A DNA stretch of 64,000 nucleotides from assembly GCF_000472925.1 (NCBI RefSeq), contig NZ_AXAS01000018.1:123771-187770 (forward strand). The letters run 5' to 3'. This DNA comes from Bradyrhizobium sp. Ec3.3 (GTDB lineage Bacteria; Pseudomonadota; Alphaproteobacteria; Rhizobiales; Xanthobacteraceae). The translations under genes and the position numbers were made by a program. Positions 37,642 through 46,079 of this stretch are shown in pieces. Under the pieces are notes generated by a model. It did not search any database. It saw nothing but the letters and a program-made list of their open reading frames with translations, and was not told the origin of the DNA. The stretch's first letter is position 1. The number at the start of each line of letters is the position of its first letter.

Positions 37642-38790
37642 ATGACCGCGCCGTTGAAACATTCAGATCCTGTTATCGTCGACGTCGCGCTCGGCGAGCG
37701 CACCTACGACATCGTCATCGGCCGTGAGGTGCTTGCCTCGCTCGGCGCGCGTGTCGCGGCCCTGCGCCCTGGCGTGCGCACCGCGATCGTCACCGATCGC
37801 ACCGTCGCAAAGCATTGGCTGGAGCCGGCTGAAGCCTCGCTCGCGGCCGCGGGCGTTCCGACCTCGCGCATCGTCGTCGAAGAAGGCGAGATTTCCAAAA
37901 CCTATGCCGGGCTCGAAAAGGTCAGCGAGGCGCTGATCGCTGCGAAGATCGAGCGCAACGATCTCGTCATTGCGCTCGGTGGCGGCGTGGTCGGCGATCT
38001 CGCCGGCTTTGCGGCCGCGATCCTGCGCCGCGGCGTCGACTTCGTGCAGGTGCCGACCTCGCTTCTGGCTCAGGTTGATTCCAGCGTCGGTGGCAAGACC
38101 GGCATCAACTCGCCGCAGGGCAAGAATCTGCTTGGCGCCTTCCACCAGCCGGTGCTGGTCATTGCCGACACCGCCGTGCTCGATACGCTGTCGCCGCGGC
38201 AGTTCCGCGCCGGCTATGCTGAGGTCGCCAAATACGGCGTGCTCGGCGACGAGGCCTTCTTCACCTGGCTGGAGAAGAACCACGCCGACATCTTCAAGGG
38301 CGGCTCGGCGCGCGAGCACGCGATCGCGACCTCCTGCCGCGCCAAGGCAGGCGTCGTCTCGCGTGATGAGCGCGAGACCGGCGAGCGCGCGCTGCTCAAT
38401 CTCGGCCACACCTTTGGTCACGCGCTGGAAGCCGCCACCGGCTTCTCCGACCGGCTGTTCCACGGCGAGGGCGTGTCGATCGGCATGGTGCTGGCGGCGG
38501 AGTTCTCCGCAAGGCTCGGCATGATCGGTGCGGCGGATGCGGCGCGCGTCGAACGTCACCTTGCGGAGGCTGGCTTGCCAACGCGTCTTCAGGATATCGC
38601 GGGCTTTGCGCAGGAGGGGCTTGTCGACGCCGACGCGCTGCTGGCGCTGATGGCGCAGGACAAGAAGGTCAAGCGCGGCAAGCTCACCTTCATCCTCCTG
38701 GAAGCAGTCGGGCGCGCCGTCATCGCCAAGGATGTCGAGCCGTCGCTGGTACGCGATTTCCTCAACGACAAGCTCGCGCGCAAGGCGTGA
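37642..38790 (+). CDS. aroB: 3-dehydroquinate synthase
   Basis: A 382-residue NAD- and metal-dependent enzyme that converts DAHP to 3-dehydroquinate, the second step of the shikimate pathway. The NAD-binding 'ALGGGVVGDLAGFAAA', the metal and substrate signature 'PTSLLAQVDSSVGGKTGIN' and the metal-binding 'LGHTFGHALE' are intact. The ATG at 37642 (MTAPLKHSD) was chosen; the frame upstream overlaps aroK. It is coupled to aroK as is usual, and followed 27 bases later by the CorC-type gene. Confidence 0.97.
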   Translation: MTAPLKHSDPVIVDVALGERTYDIVIGREVLASLGARVAALRPGVRTAIVTDRTVAKHWLEPAEASLAAAGVPTSRIVVEEGEISKTYAGLEKVSEALIAAKIERNDLVIALGGGVVGDLAGFAAAILRRGVDFVQVPTSLLAQVDSSVGGKTGINSPQGKNLLGAFHQPVLVIADTAVLDTLSPRQFRAGYAEVAKYGVLGDEAFFTWLEKNHADIFKGGSAREHAIATSCRAKAGVVSRDERETGERALLNLGHTFGHALEAATGFSDRLFHGEGVSIGMVLAAEFSARLGMIGAADAARVERHLAEAGLPTRLQDIAGFAQEGLVDADALLALMAQDKKVKRGKLTFILLEAVGRAVIAKDVEPSLVRDFLNDKLARKA

Positions 38791-38817
38791 TGAGCGATTG
38801 ATATCGGCGGTTGGGTC

Positions 38818-40122
38818 ATGGATTGGCTCGGATTCTCCATCGTCGTCTTCTGTCTCCTGGTCTCGGCGTTCTTCGCCGCGAGCGAGACCGCGCTGACCGG
38901 CGCCTCGCGCGCCAGCATGCTGCGGCTCTCCAGGCAGGGTCATCGCGAGGCCGATGTCGTCTCCCAACTGCTCGATATGCGCGAGCGCCTGATCGGCGCG
39001 CTGCTGCTCGGCAACAACATCGCCAATATCGGGGCGTCGGCGATTGCGACCGGCATCTTCACCACCTGGTTCGGTGAGGTCGGCGTGCTCTACGCGACCG
39101 GTGTGATGACCGCGCTGGTCGTGATCTTCGCGGAAGTCTTGCCAAAGACCATCGCCATCAACGCACCCGACCGCGTCGCGCTCGCCGTGGCGCGTCCGAT
39201 GCGGCTGACGATGTACGTGCTCGGGCCGCTATTGACGGTGGTGGAAGTCATCGTGCGCCTGTTGATGCGGCTGTTCGGTCTTGCCGGCGAGCACCAGGCG
39301 ATCCTGTCGCCGACCGAGCGCCTGCGCGGCGCGGTCGACCTCTTGCACCATGAAGGCAAGGTCGAGAAGCAGGACCGCGACATGCTCGGCGGTCTCCTCG
39401 ACCTGCGTGAGCTTCAGGTGTCCGACGTCATGATCCATCGTACCGAGATGATGATGATCAACGCCGACCTGCCGCCGGAGGATCTGGTGCGCGAGGTGCT
39501 GGCGACCGAATACACCCGCATCCCGCTGTGGCGCGACAAGCCCGAGAACATCATCGGCGTGCTGCACGCCAAGGACCTGTTGCGCGCCATTCGGGCCTCC
39601 GAAGGCGACACCTCGCGCATCGACGCCTCGACCATTGCGCTGCCGCCCTGGTTCGTGCCGGAGATGCGCACCGTATCCGAGCAGCTAAAAGCCTTCCGCC
39701 GCCGCAAGACCCATTTCGCGCTCGTCGTCGACGAGTACGGCGAAGTTGAAGGTCTTGTGACGCTGGAAGACATTCTGGAAGAGATCGTCGGCGATATCTC
39801 CGACGAGCACGACGTGGTCGTCGCCGGCGTGCGCGCCCAGCCAGACGGTTCGGTCGTGGTCGACGGCTCGGTGCCGATCCGCGATCTCAACCGCGCCATG
39901 GACTGGCGTCTGCCTGATGGAGAGGCAACGACGGTCGCCGGCCTCGTCATTCACGAGGCGCGCTCGATCCCGGACCGCGGCCAGAGTTTTACGTTCCACG
40001 GCTTCCGCTTCCGAGTGCTGCGCCGCGAGCGCAACCGCATCACCGCACTCCGTATTTCGCCGGTGCCGCGCGAAGCGGAGGTGGAGGAGGCCAAGCCGAG
40101 GCGGGCAGGGACGTCGTTCTAG
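38818..40122 (+). CDS. HlyC/CorC family hemolysin-like transporter
   Basis: A 434-residue membrane protein with an N-terminal DUF21/CNNM domain of three to four hydrophobic segments (about 1-150), a pair of CBS domains (about 200-330, 'VMIHRTEMMMINADLPPEDL', 'RKTHFALVVDEYGEVEGLVT') and a C-terminal transporter-associated domain. Family members are linked to magnesium or cobalt homeostasis. It is the third gene after aroK-aroB, an order known in Rhizobiales. The C-terminus is complete. It is followed by a family C repeat and the convergent bolA gene. Confidence 0.93.
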   Translation: MDWLGFSIVVFCLLVSAFFAASETALTGASRASMLRLSRQGHREADVVSQLLDMRERLIGALLLGNNIANIGASAIATGIFTTWFGEVGVLYATGVMTALVVIFAEVLPKTIAINAPDRVALAVARPMRLTMYVLGPLLTVVEVIVRLLMRLFGLAGEHQAILSPTERLRGAVDLLHHEGKVEKQDRDMLGGLLDLRELQVSDVMIHRTEMMMINADLPPEDLVREVLATEYTRIPLWRDKPENIIGVLHAKDLLRAIRASEGDTSRIDASTIALPPWFVPEMRTVSEQLKAFRRRKTHFALVVDEYGEVEGLVTLEDILEEIVGDISDEHDVVVAGVRAQPDGSVVVDGSVPIRDLNRAMDWRLPDGEATTVAGLVIHEARSIPDRGQSFTFHGFRFRVLRRERNRITALRISPVPREAEVEEAKPRRAGTSF

Positions 40123-40142
40123 CTTCACGCGCTTCTGTCGAC

Positions 40143-40252
40143 CCTCATGGTGAGGAGGCGCGAAGCGCCGTCTCGAACCATGCAGGCCCGGCGGCAGCCT
40201 CTCGGCCTTCATACTTCGAGACGCGCGCAAGGGCGCGCTCCTCAGGATGAGG
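40143..40252. repeat. Palindromic intergenic repeat, family C
   Basis: An element of 110 bases with arms CCTCATGGTGAGGAGGCGCGAAGCGCCGTCTCGAACCATG and CATACTTCGAGACGCGCGCAAGGGCGCGCTCCTCAGGATGAGG. It lies between the convergent CorC-type and bolA genes. Only one copy is in this window; elements of this wording are known from Bradyrhizobium genomes by recall. Confidence 0.85.
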
Positions 40253-40286
40253 GAAAATGGCGCGATTTGTTGCTCGAATAGGGCGG

Positions 40287-40562
40287 TTAGCTCCCGCCTT
40301 CCCCCGGCGCCTGCGCGTGGATGGCCAGCGCGTGCACGCCGCCGGAGAGTTCCGCGGCCAGCGTCGCATTAATCATGCGGTGACGCTCGACCCGGCTCTT
40401 CCCTTTGAAGGCATCAGACACGATATAAACCCGGAAATGCGTCTCGCCGCCCGGCCGGTGGCCCGCATGGCCTTCATGCAAATGTGATTCATCGACCACT
40501 TGCAGGCTGTCCGGCGAGAAAGCTTCGCGCAACTTGTTGCTGATAGTGTCTTGTGTAGCCAT
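40287..40562 (-). CDS. bolA: BolA family protein
   Basis: A 91-residue protein with the BolA fold. The conserved 'SHLHEGHAGHRPGGETHFRVYIVSDAFKG' region (shown in blocks here) carries the family histidines used for [2Fe-2S] sharing with monothiol glutaredoxins. The C-terminal 'RVERHRMINATLAAEL' is the helix-turn-helix-like segment. The ATG at 40562 (MATQDT) is preferred; ATGs at 40577 and 40586 are in frame but lack a ribosome-binding site. It is divergent from the J-domain gene across a 119-base gap containing CGCAATG...CATTGCG (40633-40666) and TCAAG-A-CTTGA. Confidence 0.93.
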   Translation of the reverse strand: MATQDTISNKLREAFSPDSLQVVDESHLHEGHAGHRPGGETHFRVYIVSDAFKGKSRVERHRMINATLAAELSGGVHALAIHAQAPGEGGS

Positions 40563-40681
40563 GTCGTTGCCTGTCATGTGAGCCATAAAGTCGCGCGATC
40601 GCGTTTCTTTAATCCCGTGCTTCTACGCCAATCGCAATGTCAAGACTTGAAGGTTTTTGCATTGCGTAGTCAAAGTTAGCC

Positions 40682-41317
40682 ATGCCGATCGATTCATCAA
40701 AATTCTTCGACTCCATCCGCGTCAAGCCGAGAGGTGCGAAGCCGGAAGCGAAGCCGCGCGAGACCGTGGTCGCCTGCGAATGGACCGGCTGCCAGAACAA
40801 GGGCAGCCACCGCGCGCCGAAGGGCCGTGAGAATTCGCGCGAGTACTGGCACTTCTGCCTCGATCACGTGCGCGAGTACAACCAGAACTACAATTTCTTT
40901 TCCGGCATGAATGCCGACGCCGTCGCGCGCTACCAGAAGGATGCGCTGACCGGCCACCGCCCGACCTGGAAGATGGGCGCCAATGGCGGCGTCAAGAAGG
41001 GTGCGGAAGCCGAGATCGATGGCGCCTTCGATCCGTTCAGCATGTTCAGCGAGATCAACGGCCGCGCCAACTGGCGGCGCGGGCCGGAGGCCCAGCCCAA
41101 GGCTGAAACGCGCAAGGTGATGAACGCCGAGCGCAAGGCGCTTCAGGTCATGGGGCTCGGCCCCGACGCCACGCTCGCCGACGTCAAGACCAAGTACAAG
41201 GCGCTGGTGAAGCAGCATCACCCGGATGCGAACGGCGGCGACCGCTCCACCGAAGACCGCCTGATCGAGATCATCAAGGCGTATAATTATCTGAAGACGG
41301 TGGTGAAGGAGTCGTAG
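40682..41317 (+). CDS. J-domain (DnaJ-like) protein
   Basis: A 211-residue co-chaperone with a C-terminal J domain (about 155-205, 'LGPDATLADVKTKYKALVKQHHPDANGG') including the HPD tripeptide needed to stimulate DnaK. The N-terminal 120 residues contain two cysteines in 'ACEWTGCQNKGSHRAPKGRENS' and many aromatic residues, as in the alphaproteobacterial DnaJ-domain family found beside cobS. The client is unknown. It is divergent from bolA. In many alphaproteobacteria this gene directly precedes cobS-cobT; here 3.8 kb of other genes intervene. Confidence 0.9.
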   Translation: MPIDSSKFFDSIRVKPRGAKPEAKPRETVVACEWTGCQNKGSHRAPKGRENSREYWHFCLDHVREYNQNYNFFSGMNADAVARYQKDALTGHRPTWKMGANGGVKKGAEAEIDGAFDPFSMFSEINGRANWRRGPEAQPKAETRKVMNAERKALQVMGLGPDATLADVKTKYKALVKQHHPDANGGDRSTEDRLIEIIKAYNYLKTVVKES

Positions 41318-41350
41318 GCCCCCGCACCCTGGCGCGCGCTCGCTGCTTTC

Positions 41351-41498
41351 CCTTCTCCCCTTGTGGGAGAAGGTGGCGCGAAGCGCCGGATGAGGGGTTG
41401 GGTCCGCGAGTTCACTGCAAGAGATTCGTCCGCCGAGAGAACCCCTCACCCGTCTCGCCGCTGCGCGGCGAGCCACCCTCTCCCGCAAGGGGAGAGGG
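41351..41498. repeat. Large palindromic intergenic repeat, family E (RIME-like)
   Basis: A 148-base element with arms CCTTCTCCCCTTGTGGGAGAAGGTGGCGCGAAGCGCCGGATGAGGGGTT and the near complement CCTCTCCCGCAAGGGGAGAGGG, each arm itself containing small hairpins. Wording resembles the large mosaic palindromes of Rhizobiales (RIME-type); that name is from recall. It lies between the convergent J-domain and citrate-synthase-like genes. Confidence 0.85.
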
Positions 41499-41529
41499 GA
41501 CAGCACGCTCCATCCGGGCTAGACGTCGC

Positions 41530-42624
41530 TCAATCCTTCGGCATCGCTCCCACATACGACGAACTCGGCCGGATCAGCCGTCCTGTCCGCCGATGCTCGA
41601 GTGCATGCGCGGTCCAGCCTGCAGAGCGCGCTACCGCGAAGATCGGCGTGAAGGCCTGGCGCGGGATGGCGAGGGCATCGAGCAGGATCGCGGTGAAGAA
41701 CTCGACATTGGTCTCCAGCGGCCGATCCGGATTCTTCTTGCGCAGCGCGGCGCGGATATAGGCCTCGACCTCGCCGGCAAACGGCAGGTCGGCGCCGTCG
41801 GCGGAAAGCCGCTCGATTGCGGCCTTCAGCACGTCGGCGCGCGGATCGCGCACGCGATAGACGCGATGGCCAAAACCCATCAGCCGTTCGCCGCGCGCCA
41901 GCGCCGCATCGACCCACGGCCTAATCCGTTCGCGCGAACCGATTGCATCCAGCATTTCCAGCACCGGCTCCGGCGCGCCGCCGTGCAGCGGTCCCGTCAG
42001 TGCGCAGTAGCCGGCGGTGACGGCGGCGAACAGATCGGCCTGCGTCGAGGCCACCACGCGCGTGGCGAAGGTCGAGGCGTTCATGCCGTGATCGCAGACC
42101 GTGACGAGATAGGCGTCCAGCGCCGCGACCTCGCGCGGCTCGGGCATAGCGCCACGCAGCATCTTCAGCGTATCGGCGGCATGGCTCGCATTCGGATCGG
42201 GCGCGACCGGATCAAATCCCTTCGCCTGTCGCACCAGCGCGCCGGCAATCACCGGAAACGCGCCGACGATGGTCGCCTCGTGCTCGAGCCCGTTCTCGGC
42301 GCGAAGTCCTGCGACCGCCGCGCGAAACCCGTCGATGATGCCCATACCGCGCGTTGCCGGCAAAAGATCCGGCAGCCGCGCAAAGGCGCGTTCGCGTGCA
42401 AGCCCGAGGCTCGCGCGCACATTGGCTTCGCTGAGCGTGCCTCTAGATGCGCCGTTCCAGAGCCGGGCGGTGACGCCCTCGAAACTCGACTGGCGGGCGA
42501 GGGTGCCGACATGCTCGCCGGCAATGATGAGCTCGCCGCGCTCGCCGTCGACATGGCTGAGCACGGTCTCGGCGGCGGGAACCCCGTCCAGCCCAATCTG
42601 GCTTTTGGTGAGGTGGATGTTCAT
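41530..42624 (-). CDS. Citrate synthase-like protein without HTH
   Basis: A 364-residue protein of the citrate synthase fold. His179 ('DHGMNAS'), His214 ('GPLHGG') and His253 ('GFGHRVY') match the conserved active-site histidines. At the position of the catalytic aspartate (pig Asp375) the sequence reads NVEFF, giving Glu308. The N-terminal 'GLDGVPAAETVLSHVDGERG' resembles small bacterial citrate/methylcitrate synthases. The ATG at 42624 has AGGAGA upstream. It is divergent from an HTH-fused paralogue, 73 bases away. The reaction (citrate, 2-methylcitrate or other) is not certain, since the Asp to Glu change could reduce or alter activity. Confidence 0.85.
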   Translation of the reverse strand: MNIHLTKSQIGLDGVPAAETVLSHVDGERGELIIAGEHVGTLARQSSFEGVTARLWNGASRGTLSEANVRASLGLARERAFARLPDLLPATRGMGIIDGFRAAVAGLRAENGLEHEATIVGAFPVIAGALVRQAKGFDPVAPDPNASHAADTLKMLRGAMPEPREVAALDAYLVTVCDHGMNASTFATRVVASTQADLFAAVTAGYCALTGPLHGGAPEPVLEMLDAIGSRERIRPWVDAALARGERLMGFGHRVYRVRDPRADVLKAAIERLSADGADLPFAGEVEAYIRAALRKKNPDRPLETNVEFFTAILLDALAIPRQAFTPIFAVARSAGWTAHALEHRRTGRLIRPSSSYVGAMPKD

Positions 42625-42697
42625 GGCCTGTCTCCTTTCACGATGAGAAAGGTCAGGCCTCTCGACAGATTGATCAATCTTGATTACATAAATCAAT
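42625..42697. promoter_or_regulatory. Shared operator region of divergent citrate-synthase-like genes
   Basis: Within the 73-base gap are TTGATCAA (42670-42677) and a perfect inverted repeat TTGATT-ACATA-AATCAA (42680-42696), which ends one base before the ATG of the HTH-fused gene. The two share the TTGAT half-site. The HTH domain encoded next door is the obvious candidate to bind here and autoregulate. AGGAGA at 42631-42636 is the ribosome-binding site for the leftward gene. Confidence 0.6.
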
Positions 42698-43927
42698 ATG
42701 AAAAATTCCGAGGAGCTGTACCTCTCGGCGCGGGAGGCCGCCGCGGAACTCGCGATCTCGCCGGCGACACTCTACGCCTATGTCAGCCGCGGCCTGATCC
42801 GCTCCGAGCCGACGGCGGATTCGCGCAAAAACCGCTACCGCGCCGAGGACGTCCGCAACCTGAAAGAGCGTCGCGTCCCGTCGCCGGAGCCGCGGGGCCT
42901 GCGCAGCTTCGACGCCGACCTGCCGGTGATGGACACGGAGATCTCGACCATCACCGAGGAGGGCGCGATCTATCGCGGCGTGAACTGCGTCGACCTCGCT
43001 GAGCGGGACACGCTGGAGCATGCCGCGACGTTGCTCTGGGACGTCTCCGGCGTCGATCCCTTTGCATCGGACAATTGCCCCCAGGTCTCGGACGAGATGC
43101 GCGCGATCGCGGAGGCCGCGCGCCGAGCAGCCCCAATCGACCGCGCCATCGCGGTGCTGGCGCTTGCCGCGAGCGCCGATCCCCGCGCCTTTACCCGCGC
43201 GCCCGATGGCCGCGCGATGGTCGGAGCGCGCATCGTCCGGCTGCTGGTCGCAACCATGCTCAATGCCGAGCCCTCGTCCGCGCCGCTACATCAGCAGATC
43301 GCCAGCGCCTGGGCACCCGACAACAAGCATGCGGCTGATCTCGTCCGCCGCGCGCTGGTACTGCTGGCAGAACACGAACTGAATGCGTCGACCTTCACCG
43401 CACGCTGCGCGGCTTCTACCGGGCTCAATCTCTACGATGCCGTCATTGCTGGTCTCGCCGCGCTGAAAGGCCCGAAACATGGCGGCGCCGGCGTGCTGGC
43501 CTCGCAGCTCGTGAAGACGCTGGTGGATCGCGATGTCGAGCCGATGGTGCGTGAGCGCGTCGCGCTCGGCGAGCATTTTGCCGGCTTCGGCCACGGCGTC
43601 TACAAGCGCGGCGATCCGCGCGCACAGTCGCTGCTCAATGCGTTGGCGAGGGCCGGCGCGCCGCGCAAATTCACCCGCGAGGTGCCGGAGCGGATTGCGG
43701 AGGCGACCGGCGAGTTCGTCAATATCGACTACGCGCTCGCCGTGCTGGTGCACGCCCTGCGCCTGCCGGCCGGCAGCGAGCTCGCGCTGTTCGCAATGGC
43801 GCGCAGCGTCGGCTGGATCGCGCATGCGAGCGAACAATTGCAGCACGGAAGGCTGATCCGCCCGCGGGCGCGCTATGTTGGGCCAGCGCCTGGGCGGCGG
43901 GCGGGGACAGTCGATACGAAGGGCTGA
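42698..43927 (+). CDS. Citrate synthase-like protein with N-terminal HTH
   Basis: A 409-residue protein. An N-terminal MerR-like helix-turn-helix (about 8-58, 'LSAREAAAELAISPATLYAY' then 'SRKNRYRAEDVRNLK') is joined to a citrate synthase domain. Conserved residues there are His226 ('EHELNAS'), His261 ('PKHGG'), His299 ('GFGHGVY') and Asp344 ('NIDYAL'). The arginine that follows the third histidine in most citrate synthases is Gly300 here. It could be an active enzyme that also binds DNA, or a regulator that senses oxaloacetate or acyl-CoA. The leaderless-like start (operator adjoins the ATG) suggests autorepression. Confidence 0.85.
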   Translation: MKNSEELYLSAREAAAELAISPATLYAYVSRGLIRSEPTADSRKNRYRAEDVRNLKERRVPSPEPRGLRSFDADLPVMDTEISTITEEGAIYRGVNCVDLAERDTLEHAATLLWDVSGVDPFASDNCPQVSDEMRAIAEAARRAAPIDRAIAVLALAASADPRAFTRAPDGRAMVGARIVRLLVATMLNAEPSSAPLHQQIASAWAPDNKHAADLVRRALVLLAEHELNASTFTARCAASTGLNLYDAVIAGLAALKGPKHGGAGVLASQLVKTLVDRDVEPMVRERVALGEHFAGFGHGVYKRGDPRAQSLLNALARAGAPRKFTREVPERIAEATGEFVNIDYALAVLVHALRLPAGSELALFAMARSVGWIAHASEQLQHGRLIRPRARYVGPAPGRRAGTVDTKG

Positions 43928-43975
43928 GATCGCTCCTCGCCCCAGATCGCTCTGCCACCCCCGAGCTCTCCATCG

Positions 43976-44102
43976 TCGTCCTGGCGAAAGCCAGGACCCA
44001 TACCGCGGAATCTATCGATTAGGGACGCTAGCAGTACCGGACGACGAATCTTCGCCGAACCACTCCCTGGGGTAATGGGTCCTGGCTTTCGCCAGGACGA
44101 CA
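43976..44102. repeat. Long palindromic intergenic repeat, family A (subtype 2)
   Basis: About 127 bases with arms TCGTCCTGGCGAAAGCCAGGACCCATAC and its near complement GGTCCTGGCTTTCGCCAGGACGAC. The interior 'CCGCGGAATCTATCGATT...' is shared with the copy at 52813-52939 and not with the other two. It lies between the convergent HTH-citrate-synthase and DedA genes. Confidence 0.9.
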
Positions 44103-44121
44103 CCTGTGGTGTGGCGGCCCT

Positions 44122-44781
44122 CTAACCCTCCGGCTTTGCCGGCACGACCCTGCTGCCGTGCCTCCGGCGGATGCTCCAGATCACGAGGCCCACAACGATC
44201 GCGACGCCGACGACAGTGAGCATCCAGATGTGCTTGGCGGGATGCCCGTGGTGCGGCAGGCCGGAATAGCTGTGCCAGGCCGAAATCGCGAGGTCGCCCG
44301 GCAGCACGTGCGCCGGCGCCCAGACCAGGATTGCAGGGATATTGACCGCATAGAAGCGCGCCGGCGCCATGCCGACCGCACCGGCGGTGACCGGTACGAA
44401 AGCCCGGATTGGTGGGACAAAGCGGGCGAAGAACACCGCCCAGGTGCCGAACCGGCGGAAGAAGGTCTCGCTCTCCTCGATCACGCGGGGATAGTTGGTC
44501 AGAGGCCAGCTATTGAGGATCTCGCGCTGCTGCTTGTGTCCGATCCAGTAGGCCGAGCCGTCACCCAGAATGGCGCCGAGGGCGGCGGCCAGTAGCACCC
44601 CTTGTAGTTTCAGTTCGCCGCCCGGGATCAGGGCGCTCAGCGCCAGGATGATGGTCGAGCCGGGAACGACCGAACCCACCACCGGAACAGCCTCCAGCAG
44701 CGCCGCGAGGAAGAGAGTCAGGTAGGCCAGCCCAGCATGGGCCGAGACGAAGTCTATGAAGGGATCGAGGAAGGACGTCAC
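44122..44781 (-). CDS. DedA family membrane protein
   Basis: A 219-residue inner-membrane protein of the DedA/VTT family. Segments characteristic of it are 'FLAALLEAVPVVGSVVPGST', 'GDGSAYWIGH' and 'FARFVPPIRAFVPVTAGAVGM', the second part including the conserved 'F-x-R-x-x-P-x-x-R' region. Members are thought to flip undecaprenyl phosphate or phosphatidylethanolamine and support membrane energetics. It starts with GTG at 44781. The gene lies alone between a family A repeat and a 295-base gap to cobS. Confidence 0.92.
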   Translation of the reverse strand: MTSFLDPFIDFVSAHAGLAYLTLFLAALLEAVPVVGSVVPGSTIILALSALIPGGELKLQGVLLAAALGAILGDGSAYWIGHKQQREILNSWPLTNYPRVIEESETFFRRFGTWAVFFARFVPPIRAFVPVTAGAVGMAPARFYAVNIPAILVWAPAHVLPGDLAISAWHSYSGLPHHGHPAKHIWMLTVVGVAIVVGLVIWSIRRRHGSRVVPAKPEG

Positions 44782-45076
44782 GTCGTCTCTGTATCGGGCA
44801 GGAGCATTTGGGTTCAGACCTTACACAAGTAGGGCGCGGCCGCCAAAGTGCCAAAGCGGGCGGCGAACGCTTGAAGGCCATGGAATTTCGGCGTGATTCG
44901 CAGGGCAGCCTTCCAAAAATCGCGTTCCTTGCCTATCTAAATGAAATGACAACGGAACTTTGATTGGGGCGCGGGCTTCTGCCGGCTCGTGGTCTCTGAT
45001 AGGTTCGCAACTGCACCCAGCCGCCGCCAAAGTGCAAATAACTGGTCTCGGGACCGCCCGGGGCCTCGGAGGATGA
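44782..45076. other. Intergenic region upstream of cobS
   Basis: A 295-base divergent gap between the DedA gene and cobS. It holds a 13-base direct repeat GCCGCCAAAGTGC at 44839-44851 and 45024-45036. No cobalamin riboswitch elements (for example the B12 box) are recognised. GGAGG at 45068-45072 is the ribosome-binding site for cobS, five bases from its ATG. Confidence 0.5.
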
Positions 45077-46075
45077 ATGACGACCGCCGCCCTGTCCAAA
45101 GTTGAGGAAGTCAACGGTTTGCCCGACATGAAGGTGTCGGTCCGCCAGGTCTTCGGGATCGACAGCGATCTCGAAGTGCCGGCCTATTCCGAAGTCGATC
45201 CTCACGTGCCCGAAGTCGATGCCGATTACCGTTTCGACCGCGCCACCACGCTCGCGATCCTCGCAGGTTTCGCCAAGAACCGCCGCGTCATGGTGACGGG
45301 CTATCACGGCACCGGCAAATCCACCCATATCGAGCAGGTCGCCGCGCGCCTCAACTGGCCCTGCGTGCGCGTCAACCTCGACAGCCACATCAGCCGTATC
45401 GACCTCGTCGGCAAAGACTCGATCGTGGTCAAGGACGGCAAGCAGGTCACCGAATTCCGCGACGGCATTCTGCCCTGGGCGCTCCAGCACAACGTCGCGC
45501 TGGTGTTCGACGAATACGACGCCGGCCGCCCGGACGTGATGTTCGTGATCCAGCGCGTGCTGGAAGTCTCCGGCCGCCTGACGCTGCTCGACCAGAACAA
45601 GGTGATCAAGCCGCATCCGGCGTTCCGGCTGTTTTCGACCGCCAACACCGTCGGCCTCGGCGACACCTCGGGCCTCTATCACGGCACCCAGCAGATCAAC
45701 CAGGGCCAGATGGACCGCTGGTCGATCGTCACCACGCTCAACTATCTCGGGCATGACGAGGAAGTGGAGATCGTGCTGGCGAAGGCCAAGCACTATCGCA
45801 CCCAGGAAGGCCGCGACATCGTCAACAAGATGGTTCGCCTTGCCGATCTCACCCGCAACGCCTTCGCCAATGGCGATCTGTCGACGGTGATGAGCCCGCG
45901 CACGGTGATCACCTGGGCCGAGAACGCCGACATCTTCGGCGATATCGGCTTCGCCTTCCGCGTCACCTTCCTCAACAAGTGCGACGAGCTCGAGCGTCCC
46001 CTGGTCGCCGAGTTCTATCAGCGCTGCTTCAACGCGGAGCTGCCGGAATCGGCGGTCAACGTGGCGCTTAGCTAG
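45077..46075 (+). CDS. cobS: Cobaltochelatase AAA+ subunit CobS
   Basis: A 332-residue AAA+ subunit of the aerobic cobaltochelatase CobNST, which inserts cobalt into hydrogenobyrinic acid diamide. Walker A is GYHGTGKST at residues 75-83 and Walker B ALVFDEYD at 141-148; sensor and arginine-finger regions are intact. The protein length is typical. It starts after GGAGG and is followed four bases later by a GNAT gene and then cobT. CobN is not in the window. Confidence 0.97.
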   Translation: MTTAALSKVEEVNGLPDMKVSVRQVFGIDSDLEVPAYSEVDPHVPEVDADYRFDRATTLAILAGFAKNRRVMVTGYHGTGKSTHIEQVAARLNWPCVRVNLDSHISRIDLVGKDSIVVKDGKQVTEFRDGILPWALQHNVALVFDEYDAGRPDVMFVIQRVLEVSGRLTLLDQNKVIKPHPAFRLFSTANTVGLGDTSGLYHGTQQINQGQMDRWSIVTTLNYLGHDEEVEIVLAKAKHYRTQEGRDIVNKMVRLADLTRNAFANGDLSTVMSPRTVITWAENADIFGDIGFAFRVTFLNKCDELERPLVAEFYQRCFNAELPESAVNVALS

Positions 46076-46079
46076 TCCC

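Noticed and set aside
44782..45076. Cobalamin riboswitch upstream of cobS
   Set aside because: No B12 box or other conserved riboswitch core was found in the 295-base gap on the plus strand. A covariance search would be needed to be sure.
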